Positions 53,361 to 62,676 of a stretch of 64,000 bases of DNA are shown in pieces (positions within the stretch are counted from its first letter, which is position 1; each line of letters opens with the position of its first letter). The DNA lies in the NCBI RefSeq assembly GCF_001598335.1, contig NZ_BCYT01000010.1, positions 1 to 64,000 on the forward strand. The letters are read 5' to 3'. Origin of the DNA: Sphingobium abikonense NBRC 16140. GTDB taxonomy: Bacteria > Pseudomonadota > Alphaproteobacteria > Sphingomonadales > Sphingomonadaceae. The notes below the pieces were generated by a model, which did no database searches, had not been told where the DNA came from, and saw only the letters and a list, made by a program, of their open reading frames with translations. A program made the position numbers and the translations under genes.

Positions 53361-54842
53361 ATGATGCTGCGATCGCTGCTTGCCTATGCCCTTGCCCTGG
53401 GGCTGACTTCTCTCTCGTCAGCGTCCGCCCAGACGAAGATCGAACGTCGCTGGCTGGCCGGCGACCATCATGTCCATAGCGTGTACAGCGCGCGCTATCG
53501 GATCGATCCCGACCATCCCGACCATGCGCCCGACCCCATCATCGGTGGCGATTCCCGGCACAGCATCCTTCTCAATGCGCAGAAGGCGCGACAGTTCGGG
53601 CTGGACTGGATGGTGGCGACCGATCATGGCGGGCCGAACCATTCCGCACTCAATCATGCGCGCGCCTGGCCGGACGTCGTGGCGGCGCGCCAGGCTCAAC
53701 CCGATCTCATTCTCTTCTATGGCATGGAATTTGACGTTCCGGGCGGTGAGCATGCCAGCCTCATCCTACCCCATGGTCCGGCCGAAGGGGACATGCTGCG
53801 CGACCTGGAATCGCGCTTTGCTGAGCGCGATGTCTTTCCGGCCGATCCGGCGCGCGATCAAAAACCGCGCATGATCGCCGCGCTGCGCTACATGAATGGC
53901 TTGCCGGAAAAGCCCGTGCTGATCGCCAATCATCCCTCACGCACCGCGACAGGCAAGGGCATTTGGGGTCTGCATGCGCCGGACGAATTCCGGCTCTGGC
54001 ACGCCACTGCGCCCGACATCGCGATCGGCATGGAGGGCGCGCCCGGCCATCAGGCCGCCCGACCCAAAGCCGGCCTTGATGCCGCACATGGTTCACGGGG
54101 CCTCTATGGAGGATATCCCACCATGGGCGGTTTCGATCAGATGGTGGCAACCCTTGGGGGCGCATGGGACGGGCTGTTGGGGCAGGGGCTGCACTGGACG
54201 ATCACCGCCACATCGGATTCCCATGGTCACTGGAGCGAAGGCGGCGCCGATTTCTGGCCGGGCGAATATGCAAAGACCTGGGTTTTTGCGGCACCGGACG
54301 CGGCGGACATCCTTGGCGGCTTGCGCCAGGGGCGGGTCTTTGCCGTCACCGGCGACCTTATCGACCGGCTGGATGTCAGCGTCGCCGCTGGCGATGCTCC
54401 GGGGCGCTCTGCGTCAACGGGTGAGACGCTGGATGTGCGACCGGGGGAGGATATGCATGTCGTCATCCGGGTTCGCCCTGCCCAAAGCGCCAATGGCGGT
54501 GGCGACATTCCGGTGCTCGATCATGTCGACCTTATCTCCGGCGTGGTGGGGGCGCCCAGCGCAGGGCATAATCCGACCACGCATGTCGTGCGCCGCTTCA
54601 CCGCCCGGGATTGGCGCCATGATGGGGCCTTTCTCGTAATGGAGCATCACATGAAAGCACCGGACCGGCCGGGCTATATTCGCGTGCGCGGCACGAACAG
54701 GACGGAAGGGGAGCCCAGCCCCGATGTCGTTGGCGAAAATCCGTGGCAAGATTTGTGGTTCTACGGCAATCCCGTCTATCTGAGAGTGAGGCCATCGGAC
54801 ACAGCAGCTAAGGGGTTGCCGCCGCGGCCCGTCAGGGATTAG
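53361..54842 (+). CDS. Secreted PHP-type metal-dependent phosphoesterase-like protein
   Basis: A 493-residue protein with a signal peptide (ending SSASAQ) and a PHP-like metal-binding domain: GDHHVHSVYS (about 33-42), VATDHGG and GMEFDVPGGEHASLIL, with a further TATSDSHGHWSEGG. The C-terminal third is a beta-rich region without a recognised name. It should act in the periplasm on a phosphoester or related bond. It lies 68 bp behind the ECF-FecR-receptor unit on the same strand, so it probably processes what the receptor imports. Confidence 0.82.
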   Translation: MMLRSLLAYALALGLTSLSSASAQTKIERRWLAGDHHVHSVYSARYRIDPDHPDHAPDPIIGGDSRHSILLNAQKARQFGLDWMVATDHGGPNHSALNHARAWPDVVAARQAQPDLILFYGMEFDVPGGEHASLILPHGPAEGDMLRDLESRFAERDVFPADPARDQKPRMIAALRYMNGLPEKPVLIANHPSRTATGKGIWGLHAPDEFRLWHATAPDIAIGMEGAPGHQAARPKAGLDAAHGSRGLYGGYPTMGGFDQMVATLGGAWDGLLGQGLHWTITATSDSHGHWSEGGADFWPGEYAKTWVFAAPDAADILGGLRQGRVFAVTGDLIDRLDVSVAAGDAPGRSASTGETLDVRPGEDMHVVIRVRPAQSANGGGDIPVLDHVDLISGVVGAPSAGHNPTTHVVRRFTARDWRHDGAFLVMEHHMKAPDRPGYIRVRGTNRTEGEPSPDVVGENPWQDLWFYGNPVYLRVRPSDTAAKGLPPRPVRD

Positions 54843-54955
54843 CCCCACTCAGTCTTTCTTCGCTAAACTTCGGACAGCGCGCCAAACCATCTGCCGGTTC
54901 GTTCTGCTATCGGAACTTTCAATCAGCCTGCGCGCTGTTCCGGCGGAGGTTTCCC

Positions 54956-55852
54956 ATGGCAGCACGCGCATATTGGCAGGGTCAGATTCGGCTGGCCCTT
55001 GTATCCATACCGGTGGAAATCTATCCCGCCACCAAGTCCGGCGCTGCGGTCTCCTTCCGCCAGATCCATGAGCCAAGCGGCAAGCCCATCAAATATGAGA
55101 AGGTCGTGAGCGGCGTCGGGCCGGTCGACCCCGATGAAATCCTCAAAGGTTATGAACTGTCCAAGGGCAATTATGTCCTGTTGCAGCAGGACGAGATTGA
55201 AGCGGTGAAGATCGAGAGCCGCAAGACGCTGGAATTGGTCCAGTTCGTCGAAGCCGACGCCATCGACGTGCTCTATTATGAAAAGCCCTATTTCGTGCTA
55301 CCCGCCGATGACCTGGCGGAAGAGGCCTATGCGGTCCTTCGCGATGCGCTGCGCCGCACCAAGAAAGTGGGCTTGGGCCAATTGTCGGTGCGCGGCCGCG
55401 AACAACTGGTGTCTCTCAAGCCTTGCGGACGGGGTCTTGTGCTCGAAGTGCTTCGCTACGCCGATGAAGTGACGCGCGCGCAAACCTATTTTCGCAGCCT
55501 TCCCGACATGGAAGCCGATGCCGACTTGCTCGACCTGGCGACCACGATCATCGAAAAAAAGACCGGACTCTTCAAGCCGGAGGAATTTCACGACCGCTAT
55601 GTTGATGCGCTGCATCAGCTGATCGAAAAGAAGAAGAAAGCCAAGGGCAAGCGCGTGATCGAAGATGTCGAGGAAGACGCCCCTTCGCGCGGCGCCAATG
55701 TCATCGACCTGATGGCCGCGCTCAAAAAATCGGTGGGTGACGGTAGCGGATCTTCAAAGAAAAGCGCGACCAAGAAAGCGACATCGCGGAGCACGGCCAA
55801 ATCCAAGCCCTCGCGCAGCCGCGCCACCACCGCTCGAAAGAAGAGCGCCTGA
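54956..55852 (+). CDS. ku: Ku DNA end-binding protein
   Basis: A 298-residue bacterial Ku, which forms a homodimeric ring on DNA ends for non-homologous end joining. It starts ARAYWQGQIRLALVSIPVEIY and contains YELSKGNYVLL, VLYYEKPYFVLP and GREQLVSLKPCGRGLVLEVLRY. The C-terminal tail is rich in Lys, Ser and Thr (from about 225), as in Ku proteins with basic DNA-binding or ligase-contact extensions. GGAGG precedes ATG 54956. It is followed by a MgtC-like gene and ligD. Confidence 0.95.
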   Translation: MAARAYWQGQIRLALVSIPVEIYPATKSGAAVSFRQIHEPSGKPIKYEKVVSGVGPVDPDEILKGYELSKGNYVLLQQDEIEAVKIESRKTLELVQFVEADAIDVLYYEKPYFVLPADDLAEEAYAVLRDALRRTKKVGLGQLSVRGREQLVSLKPCGRGLVLEVLRYADEVTRAQTYFRSLPDMEADADLLDLATTIIEKKTGLFKPEEFHDRYVDALHQLIEKKKKAKGKRVIEDVEEDAPSRGANVIDLMAALKKSVGDGSGSSKKSATKKATSRSTAKSKPSRSRATTARKKSA

Positions 55853-55856
55853 CCCC

Positions 55857-56336
55857 ATGATACTGAATGCCGCCACGCCCTTGCACATGATCGATGGTCC
55901 GATCCTGTTGCGCTTGGGCGCCGCGGCTTTCTTGGGTCTGCTGCTCGGCCTTGACCGGGAATTGCGCGGGCATGCCGCCGGTCTGCGCACCCACGGCATA
56001 TTATGTTTCACCTGTGCGCTGATGACGATCAGTGCGATCGCGCTTCATAATCAGCTCGGCCTTGATGGCAATATTGATCCGCTGCGCATCTTTGAGGCGT
56101 CCGCAGCTTTTACCGGGATCATCGCGGCGGGGCTGATCGTGTTCAATCGCGGCGAAGTCAAGAATCTGACGACAGCAGCCCATATCTGGCTAGCCGCGAT
56201 GATCGGCATTGCCTGCGGCGCGGGGCAATGGCCGCTCGTCATCAGTGCGGCGATCGTGGCGGTGGTGATGCTGACATTGCTCGGCGTTGCGGAGGATTAT
56301 TGGCTCAAAAGGGTTCGTCAGGGGGATGACCGGTGA
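55857..56336 (+). CDS. MgtC/SapB-family membrane protein
   Basis: A 159-residue inner-membrane protein with four or five hydrophobic segments. The N-terminal LRLGAAAFLGLLLGLDRELRGHAAGLRTHGILCFTCALM is the conserved MgtC/SapB signature. The family is linked to magnesium limitation and to stress and virulence, but its biochemistry is unsettled. ATG 55857 lies 4 bp after the ku stop, and the ligD GTG start overlaps its stop, so the gene is inside the ku-ligD operon. A link with DNA repair is not known to me. Confidence 0.85.
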   Translation: MILNAATPLHMIDGPILLRLGAAAFLGLLLGLDRELRGHAAGLRTHGILCFTCALMTISAIALHNQLGLDGNIDPLRIFEASAAFTGIIAAGLIVFNRGEVKNLTTAAHIWLAAMIGIACGAGQWPLVISAAIVAVVMLTLLGVAEDYWLKRVRQGDDR

Positions 56337-58840
56337 CGCGTGCCAAGGACCCGCTCGCAACCTATAATGCCAAGCGTGATTTCAGGCGCACGCGCGAACC
56401 CAAAGGCGCTGTCGCCAAAAGGTCCGGCAACAGCTTCGTCGTGCAGAAACATGCCGCCACACGTCTCCATTGGGACTTCCGTCTCGAAATAGACGGCGTC
56501 CTCAAAAGCTGGGCCGTTACCAAGGGGCCGAGCCTGGACCCTGCCGACAAGCGGCTTGCCGTGCGCACCGAGGACCATCCGCTCGACTATGGGGATTTCG
56601 AAGGCGTTATCCCCAAGGGAGAATATGGGGGCGGCACGGTGATGCTCTGGGACCGGGGGCGCTGGGAACCGGTGCCGGGCAAAAGCGCAAAGGACCTCGA
56701 CAAGGGGCATTTGCATGTCATCCTTCATGGCGAACGGATGAAGGGGGAATGGCTGCTCGTCCGGATGAAAGGGCGCCCCGGTGAGAAGCGCGAAAACTGG
56801 CTGCTGCGCAAGGTCGAGGATGATGCCGCCGGTCCGTCCGAGGCCTTGGTGGACAAGGCGCTGACAAGCATCCTCACCGGCCGATCAATGGCTGAAATCG
56901 CGGCGGACAAACAGGCGAGCCACTCGCTCGCCGGCGCCAGGAAAGACGATTTTGCCAAGTCGATGCAATCGGCGCGGGATCATAACGCCGACGTCAAACG
57001 TAAGACGAAGCGAAGGGCCCCGCGGGCCCCGGCCTTTGTGGCCCCGCAATTGGCCACGCTGGTCGACGATGTGCCGACCGGCAATGACTGGCTGCATGAA
57101 ATCAAATTTGACGGCTATCGCTCCTTAATCTCTGTCGCGGGGGATAAGGTACGGGTCTTCACCCGCAACGGCCTCGATTGGACCGAGAAGTTTCCCGCCC
57201 TGGTGCGCAGCCTTGCTGCGCTCGACTTGCCGCCAGCCCTGATCGACGGCGAAATCGTCGCCTTTGGCACGGACGGCAATCCCAGCTTTTCCTCGCTCCA
57301 ATCCGTCCTGAAGCGCGGTCATGGCGCTGAGCAGGAGAATGCGCCGCTCAACCTCTTTGCCTTCGACCTCCTCTCGCTCGACGGCATGGACCTGCGGCCC
57401 TTGTCGACGATCGAGCGGAAGGAGCGGCTGGAGGCGCTGCTGCACGATGCTGCGCCACCTGTCCATGTCGCTGACCATGTCATAGGCGCTGGCGAAAAAC
57501 TCTACCGCTCCATGTGTGACGCCCATCAGGAAGGCATCATCGCCAAGCGGGTCGATGCGCCCTACCGATCCGGGCGCACGCGCAGCTGGGTCAAGGTTAA
57601 ATGCACGCGGCGGCAGGAATTCGTCATAGTCGGCTGGATCGAAAGCGACGCCAAGGGTCGGCCCTTCCGATCCCTGCTGCTGGCCCAGAAGGAGGGACGC
57701 GCTCTCGTCTACAAGGGCAAGGTCGGTACGGGTTTCAACGCCGATATGATGAACGATCTGGCCGAAGAAATGACGCCGCTTGCCGTTGAAAAGCCGCCGC
57801 TGGACGTGCCCAATGGCGATGCGCGCGGCTCACGCTGGATCAAGCCCAGACTTGTCGCGGAAATTGCCTTTGCCGAATTCACCGGTGAAGGGCGCGTTCG
57901 CCATGCCAGCTTCCTTGGGCTGCGGACGGATAAGAAAGCTAAGGATGTCACGCCGGAAAAGCCTGCGACCCCGCCAAAGGCCGCCATCGGCGTGAAGATC
58001 AGCAGCGCCGATCGCGTCATCTTCCCCGACAGCGGTCAGACAAAGGGACAATTGGCCGACTATTATGCCCGTATCGCGCCCTTGATGCTGCCCTTCGCCG
58101 CCAATCGCCCGATCAGTCTTGTGCGCTGCCCCCAAGGCCGGGCGCGCAAATGTTTTTTCCAGAAGCATGACAGCGGCGCATTCGGAAAGGCGGTGCATCA
58201 TGTGCCCATTGCCGAGAAGGGCGGCGGCACGGAGGATTATCTGTATGTCGAGGACGCCGATGGCCTGCTGACCTGCGTGCAGATGGGAACGATCGAATTT
58301 CATGGTTGGGGCAGCCGGGCGGACGCGGTGGAACAGCCCGATCGCATGATCTTTGATCTGGACCCCGACGAAGGGATGGACTTTGGACGGGTTCGCGATG
58401 CCGCTCGCCATATCCGCAGCGCGCTGGAAGATCTCGGGCTGATATCCTTTGCCATGATGTCAGGGGGGAAGGGCGTCCATGTCGTCGTGTCGCTGACACC
58501 CGGTCATGACTGGGAAACCCACAAGGATTTTTCGTCTCGTTTTGCGCAGGCTCTGAGCGCCGCTGATCCAGATGCTTTCGTGGCTACCATGAGCAAGGCG
58601 AAGCGAAAGAACCGCATCTTCATCGACTGGCTCCGCAACCAGCGGGGCAGTACGGCCGTGCTGCCCTTTTCCGCCCGCGCGCGCGCCGGTGCCCCCGTCG
58701 CGGTGCCGATCGCCTGGGATGAACTGGACGAGTTCAAGAACGCGCACCCTTTCGATATAGGCGACGCCAATCAGTTGATCGAGCGGGCGGGCCAACTGAA
58801 AGGCTGGGGCTTCGCGGCGCAGTCGCTGCCGGACATTTGA
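56333..58840 (+). CDS. ligD: Multifunctional DNA ligase D (phosphoesterase-ligase-polymerase)
   Basis: An 835-residue LigD. Domain order is 3'-phosphoesterase (about 20-150; SFVVQKHAATRLHWDFRLEIDG, GEYGGGTVMLWDRG), ATP-dependent ligase (about 230-530; nucleophile K258 in HEIKFDGYRS, LIDGEIVAF, EGIIAKRVDAPYRSGRTRSWVKVK) and primase/polymerase (about 545-835; DLDPDEGMDF, GGKGVHVVV). With Ku it repairs double-strand breaks. The start is GTG 56333, overlapping the MgtC stop. Confidence 0.97.
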   Translation: MTRAKDPLATYNAKRDFRRTREPKGAVAKRSGNSFVVQKHAATRLHWDFRLEIDGVLKSWAVTKGPSLDPADKRLAVRTEDHPLDYGDFEGVIPKGEYGGGTVMLWDRGRWEPVPGKSAKDLDKGHLHVILHGERMKGEWLLVRMKGRPGEKRENWLLRKVEDDAAGPSEALVDKALTSILTGRSMAEIAADKQASHSLAGARKDDFAKSMQSARDHNADVKRKTKRRAPRAPAFVAPQLATLVDDVPTGNDWLHEIKFDGYRSLISVAGDKVRVFTRNGLDWTEKFPALVRSLAALDLPPALIDGEIVAFGTDGNPSFSSLQSVLKRGHGAEQENAPLNLFAFDLLSLDGMDLRPLSTIERKERLEALLHDAAPPVHVADHVIGAGEKLYRSMCDAHQEGIIAKRVDAPYRSGRTRSWVKVKCTRRQEFVIVGWIESDAKGRPFRSLLLAQKEGRALVYKGKVGTGFNADMMNDLAEEMTPLAVEKPPLDVPNGDARGSRWIKPRLVAEIAFAEFTGEGRVRHASFLGLRTDKKAKDVTPEKPATPPKAAIGVKISSADRVIFPDSGQTKGQLADYYARIAPLMLPFAANRPISLVRCPQGRARKCFFQKHDSGAFGKAVHHVPIAEKGGGTEDYLYVEDADGLLTCVQMGTIEFHGWGSRADAVEQPDRMIFDLDPDEGMDFGRVRDAARHIRSALEDLGLISFAMMSGGKGVHVVVSLTPGHDWETHKDFSSRFAQALSAADPDAFVATMSKAKRKNRIFIDWLRNQRGSTAVLPFSARARAGAPVAVPIAWDELDEFKNAHPFDIGDANQLIERAGQLKGWGFAAQSLPDI

Positions 58841-58848
58841 AGCTTTTT

Positions 58849-58866
58849 GCGACCAGCTGCTGGTCG
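58849..58866 (+). terminator. Hairpin after ligD
   Basis: GCGACCAG pairs with CTGGTCGC around a 3-base loop, starting 9 bp after the ligD stop. There is no T-run after it, so it is a weak terminator candidate. Confidence 0.45.
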
Positions 58867-58949
58867 CCCATGCAACTTCCCGATCGGGCAGGATTTTCAC
58901 CATCGTCAGCGCGTTGGGGGACGGCGCTTCGTCGTAAGAGGATCATCGC

Positions 58950-60038
58950 ATGAAGATTGCCCAAATCGCGCCTCTGGCCGAAAGCGTTCCCCCCAAACTC
59001 TATGGCGGGACGGAACGCATCGTATCCTATCTGACCGAGGAACTGGTGCAGCAGGGGCATGACGTCACCCTTTTTGCCAGCGGCGATTCCGTTACGTCGG
59101 CAAAGCTTGTGCCGATCACCACCATGGCGCTTCGTCTCAACCCGCATGTCAGGGATGCAATTCCGCACCACATGATCTTGTTGGATGAAGTTCGCCGCCG
59201 CGCCGACGAATTCGATATCCTGCATTTCCATATCGATGTGCTGCATATGCCGATGGTGCGCGACATGCTGGATCGTGCCGTCACGACACTGCACGGCCGG
59301 CTCGACCTGCCGGACCTCGTGCCGCTCTATCGCGCCTTTCCCGACAGTTGCCTCGTGTCGATTTCGGATCATCAGCGTTTGCCGATGCCGCCGGTCAATT
59401 GGGGCGGCACCATCTATCATGGCCTGCCCGCCGACCTCCTGCCCGCAAAGACCGAGACGAAGGATGGCTATCTTGCCTTCATCGGCCGCATCTCGCCGGA
59501 AAAGCGCCCCGACCGCGCGATCCGGATCGCGGTCGAAGCCGGCATGCCGCTCAAGATGGCGGCGAAGATCGACGCGGTTGATCGCGCTTATTGGGAGCAG
59601 GAAATCGAACCCCTGATGCGAGCGCATGACAATGTCGAATATATCGGCGAGATCAATGAGCAGCAGAAGGCAGACTTTCTCGGCAATGCCGCCGCCCTGC
59701 TGTTTCCGATCGACTGGCCCGAACCATTTGGCCTCGTCATGATCGAGGCGATGGCCTGCGCCACGCCGGTCATCGCGTTCCGCTGCGGATCGGTCCCCGA
59801 AGTCATCGATCATGGCGTATCCGGCTTCATCGTCGACAGCGAAGCCGAGGCCGTCACTGCCGTCCATGCGGCGTGCCAGCTTGATCGCGTTGGCGTACGC
59901 GCCGTTTTCGACGCACGGTTCACGGCGGCGCGGATGGCGCGGGATTATGTCAGCGTCTATGAGGATATCATCACCGGTCGCGCATCGCCACGTCTGACCT
60001 CCCTGGTTGGCGAAGGGCAGGACCTGTTGATCGCCTGA
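58950..60038 (+). CDS. Glycosyltransferase family 4
   Basis: A 362-residue GT-B glycosyltransferase. The N-terminal half opens MKIAQIAPLAESVPPKLYGGTERIVSYLTEELVQQGHDV; the donor-binding half has FIGRISPEKRPD and the E-x7-E motif in PEPFGLVMIEAMACATPVIAFRCGSVPE. It is 10 bp ahead of a glycogen-debranching-type glucosidase, suggesting a shared role in storage or stress glucan metabolism. The acceptor is unknown. Confidence 0.9.
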   Translation: MKIAQIAPLAESVPPKLYGGTERIVSYLTEELVQQGHDVTLFASGDSVTSAKLVPITTMALRLNPHVRDAIPHHMILLDEVRRRADEFDILHFHIDVLHMPMVRDMLDRAVTTLHGRLDLPDLVPLYRAFPDSCLVSISDHQRLPMPPVNWGGTIYHGLPADLLPAKTETKDGYLAFIGRISPEKRPDRAIRIAVEAGMPLKMAAKIDAVDRAYWEQEIEPLMRAHDNVEYIGEINEQQKADFLGNAAALLFPIDWPEPFGLVMIEAMACATPVIAFRCGSVPEVIDHGVSGFIVDSEAEAVTAVHAACQLDRVGVRAVFDARFTAARMARDYVSVYEDIITGRASPRLTSLVGEGQDLLIA

Positions 60039-60048
60039 GGGAGCGCGC

Positions 60049-62265
60049 ATGACGTCAGTTCAGCCTAACCCCGTCCCGGCAGACCTTGATCCGGGGCAGA
60101 TGCTCTCGCAAGGCCAGACTCAATTCTTCATTCCCGCCACAGCCTCGCTGGCGGAGAGGCGGCCCCGTACGCTCAAACATGGTGAAAGTTTCGCCGTCTT
60201 CGATCACAGCGGCGACGCCATTGCTGGGCCGGGCAGTCCGGAAGGCCTCTATTATCGCGACACGAGGCACCTGTCGCATCTCTATCTGACGATCAATGGT
60301 CTGCGCCCGATCCTGCTCAGTTCGGCCGTCCGCGACGACAACACGATGCTGACCTGCGACCTCACCAACCCGGACTTTTTCGATGAGGACGGGCGCGTCA
60401 CGGTGGAACATGACCTTATCCATCTGCGGCGAACGCGCTTCTTGTGGCGGGGCGCCGTTTATGAGCGGGTGACGGTGCGGAATTTCGATGCGGAGGATCG
60501 CGATATCCGGATCGATGTGAGCTTTGCGGCGGACTTTGCCGACCTATTCGAAATTCGCGGCATGACCCGCAAGCAAAGAGGCACAGCGCACGCGCCCGAC
60601 GTTGCCGATGCCCAGGTACGGCTATCCTATGTCGGCTTGGATGACGTAGAGCGCTTCACGCATATTCAATTCGAACCCGTGCCCGATGAATTGACTTCGG
60701 CGAACGCGCGGTTCGACATGACCGTTCCGGCGGGCAAGCGCTGCACCCTGTTCATGCGCATCTGCAGCAATGCGGCCGAGCCTTCGCAAAGCCTGCCGTT
60801 CGAATATCTCGCGACCTTGCGAGAGGCGATGCAGGGCGCGAAACAGGCGCGGAAGCGCAGCGGAACCCTGCGTTCGTCCAATGCTCTGTTCAACGAAGTC
60901 GCGGGCCGCTCCGTTTCCGACATTGCCATGTTGTCCACGGACACGGACTATGGCCCGTATCCTTATGCCGGCATCCCCTGGTTCAGCACGGTTTTTGGCC
61001 GTGACGCCATCATAACCGCGCTGCAGATGCTCTGGCTCGATCCGGCGCTGGCGCGCGGCGTGCTGGGTTATCTGGCCGCGCATCAGGCAACAAGTTTCGA
61101 CCCTGCGGCGGATGCTGAACCCGGCAAGATCCTCCACGAAGTGCGGCGTGGCGAAATGGCCGAACTGGGCGAGGTTCCGTTTCGCCATTATTATGGCAGC
61201 ATCGATTCAACTCCGCTCTTCGTCATGCTGACCGGCGCCTATCTGGAACGCACGGGCGACATCGGCTTCCTGCGCGGCATTCTGCCGCAGGTCGAAGCAG
61301 CGTTGGCGTGGATCGATGACCATGGCGACAGGGACGGGGACGGCTTCGTCGAATATGGGCGGCTGACCGATCAGGGCTTGCAAAACCAGGGCTGGAAAGA
61401 CAGCCATGATTCCGTCTTCCATGCCGATGGCGCGATCGCGCGCGGGCCAATCGCGCTTGCCGAGGTTCAGGCCTATGTCTTTGGCGCCTGGCGGGCCGCC
61501 GCTGATCTGTTTGAAGCCACTGGCGACATGGTTCGCGCCACGGGCTATCGCGCCCGCGCCGAGGACCTTCGGCATCGGTTTGACGCGGCCTTTTTCGACG
61601 CGAAGCTCAATAGCTATGTGTTGGCGCTAGATGGCGAAAAGCGACCCTGCCGCGTGCGCGCATCCAATGCGGGCCATGTTCTCTATACCGGCCTGGCGCT
61701 GAATGAACGCGCCGCAAATGTCGTTTCGACCTTGATGGCGCCGGCGTCCTTTTCCGGTTGGGGCGTCAGGACGGTCGCATCTACCGAAGCACGATATAAT
61801 CCCATGAGCTATCATAACGGGTCGATCTGGCCGCATGACAACGCGCTGATTGCGGCCGGCTTTTCGCGCTATGGCTTCCGGCGGGAGGCGGCCCGCATTT
61901 TCGAAGGAATGTTCAGCGCGGCGACCTATGTCGACCTCATGCGCTTGCCCGAACTCTTTTGCGGTTTCCCCCGGCGTCGGTCGCAAGGGCCAACATTCTA
62001 TCCCGTCGCATGCAGTCCGCAGGCTTGGTCGGCCGCGACGCCCTTGTCGCTGGTCCAATCCTGCCTTGGCCTGGGTTTTGACGTGCAGAAAGAGGAGATT
62101 TGCCTGCGCGAACCGATCATGCCAGCCTTTCTCCAGCAATTGACGGTGCGGGGTTTGCAGATTGGTGCGAGTGCGGTCGACATCGGCTTCGATCGCATGG
62201 AGGATAAGGTGGTGGTCCGTCCGCTCGGGCGGTCGGGTAGCGCGCGGATCGTTACCATCGCCTGA
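60049..62265 (+). CDS. Amylo-alpha-1,6-glucosidase-type (glycogen debranching) protein
   Basis: A 738-residue protein. The N-terminal beta-sandwich domain (GSPEGLYYRDTRHLSHLYLTINGLRP) is the glycogen-debranching N-terminal type. The rest is an (alpha/alpha)6 barrel with IPWFSTVFGRDAIITALQMLW, GLQNQGWKDSHDSVFHADG and YHNGSIWPHDNALIAAG, segments that carry the acidic active-site residues of this family. It should remove alpha-1,6-linked glucose from glucans in the cytoplasm. It lies directly after the GT4 gene. The precise substrate is unsure. Confidence 0.92.
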   Translation: MTSVQPNPVPADLDPGQMLSQGQTQFFIPATASLAERRPRTLKHGESFAVFDHSGDAIAGPGSPEGLYYRDTRHLSHLYLTINGLRPILLSSAVRDDNTMLTCDLTNPDFFDEDGRVTVEHDLIHLRRTRFLWRGAVYERVTVRNFDAEDRDIRIDVSFAADFADLFEIRGMTRKQRGTAHAPDVADAQVRLSYVGLDDVERFTHIQFEPVPDELTSANARFDMTVPAGKRCTLFMRICSNAAEPSQSLPFEYLATLREAMQGAKQARKRSGTLRSSNALFNEVAGRSVSDIAMLSTDTDYGPYPYAGIPWFSTVFGRDAIITALQMLWLDPALARGVLGYLAAHQATSFDPAADAEPGKILHEVRRGEMAELGEVPFRHYYGSIDSTPLFVMLTGAYLERTGDIGFLRGILPQVEAALAWIDDHGDRDGDGFVEYGRLTDQGLQNQGWKDSHDSVFHADGAIARGPIALAEVQAYVFGAWRAAADLFEATGDMVRATGYRARAEDLRHRFDAAFFDAKLNSYVLALDGEKRPCRVRASNAGHVLYTGLALNERAANVVSTLMAPASFSGWGVRTVASTEARYNPMSYHNGSIWPHDNALIAAGFSRYGFRREAARIFEGMFSAATYVDLMRLPELFCGFPRRRSQGPTFYPVACSPQAWSAATPLSLVQSCLGLGFDVQKEEICLREPIMPAFLQQLTVRGLQIGASAVDIGFDRMEDKVVVRPLGRSGSARIVTIA

Positions 62266-62289
62266 CAGGCGACGGTCCGCCAGTAGCGC

Positions 62290-62673
62290 TCAGCTTTCGT
62301 ACAATTCCAGCGGCAATCCGTCGGGATCGCTGAAAAAGGTGAAACGCTGCCCGGAATATTCGTCCACCCGAACGGGCTCGCACCTCACGCCATGGTCGGC
62401 CAGGCGCGCGATCTCCGCGTTCAGATCGTCAACGGAAAAGGACAGATGGCGTAGCCCGCGCGCCTCCGGCCGGGTGAGTCGTTCAGGCGGGGAAGGGAAG
62501 GAGAATAATTCTATCTGCGCGTTCCCGGCGTCGAGGTCGCATTTCCAACTGTCACGCGCCGCCCGATAGACTTCGCGCACAATCGGCAAGCCCAGCACCT
62601 CGTGATAGAAGGTGCGCGACCGCGCATAGTCCGATCCGATGATCGCGATGTGATGGACGCCGCGCAAGGCCAC
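62290..62673 (-). CDS. Small VOC (glyoxalase I-like, YaeR-type) protein
   Basis: A 127-residue single VOC protein. It starts LRGVHHIAIIGSDYARSRTFYHEVLGL and ends FFSDPDGLPLELYES. The His of GVHHIAI, the His of GLRHLSF and the final Glu of LPLELYE are likely metal ligands, as in glyoxalase I and the YaeR group. It lies 3 bp behind ilvD on the same strand and may be co-transcribed. The true substrate is not known. Confidence 0.85.
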   Translation of the reverse strand: MALRGVHHIAIIGSDYARSRTFYHEVLGLPIVREVYRAARDSWKCDLDAGNAQIELFSFPSPPERLTRPEARGLRHLSFSVDDLNAEIARLADHGVRCEPVRVDEYSGQRFTFFSDPDGLPLELYES

Positions 62674-62676
62674 GGG

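Noticed and set aside
58734-60050. Open frame of 438 codons opposite the GT4 glycosyltransferase
   Set aside because: The GT4 motifs on the plus strand are unmistakable; the antisense frame spans two unrelated genes.
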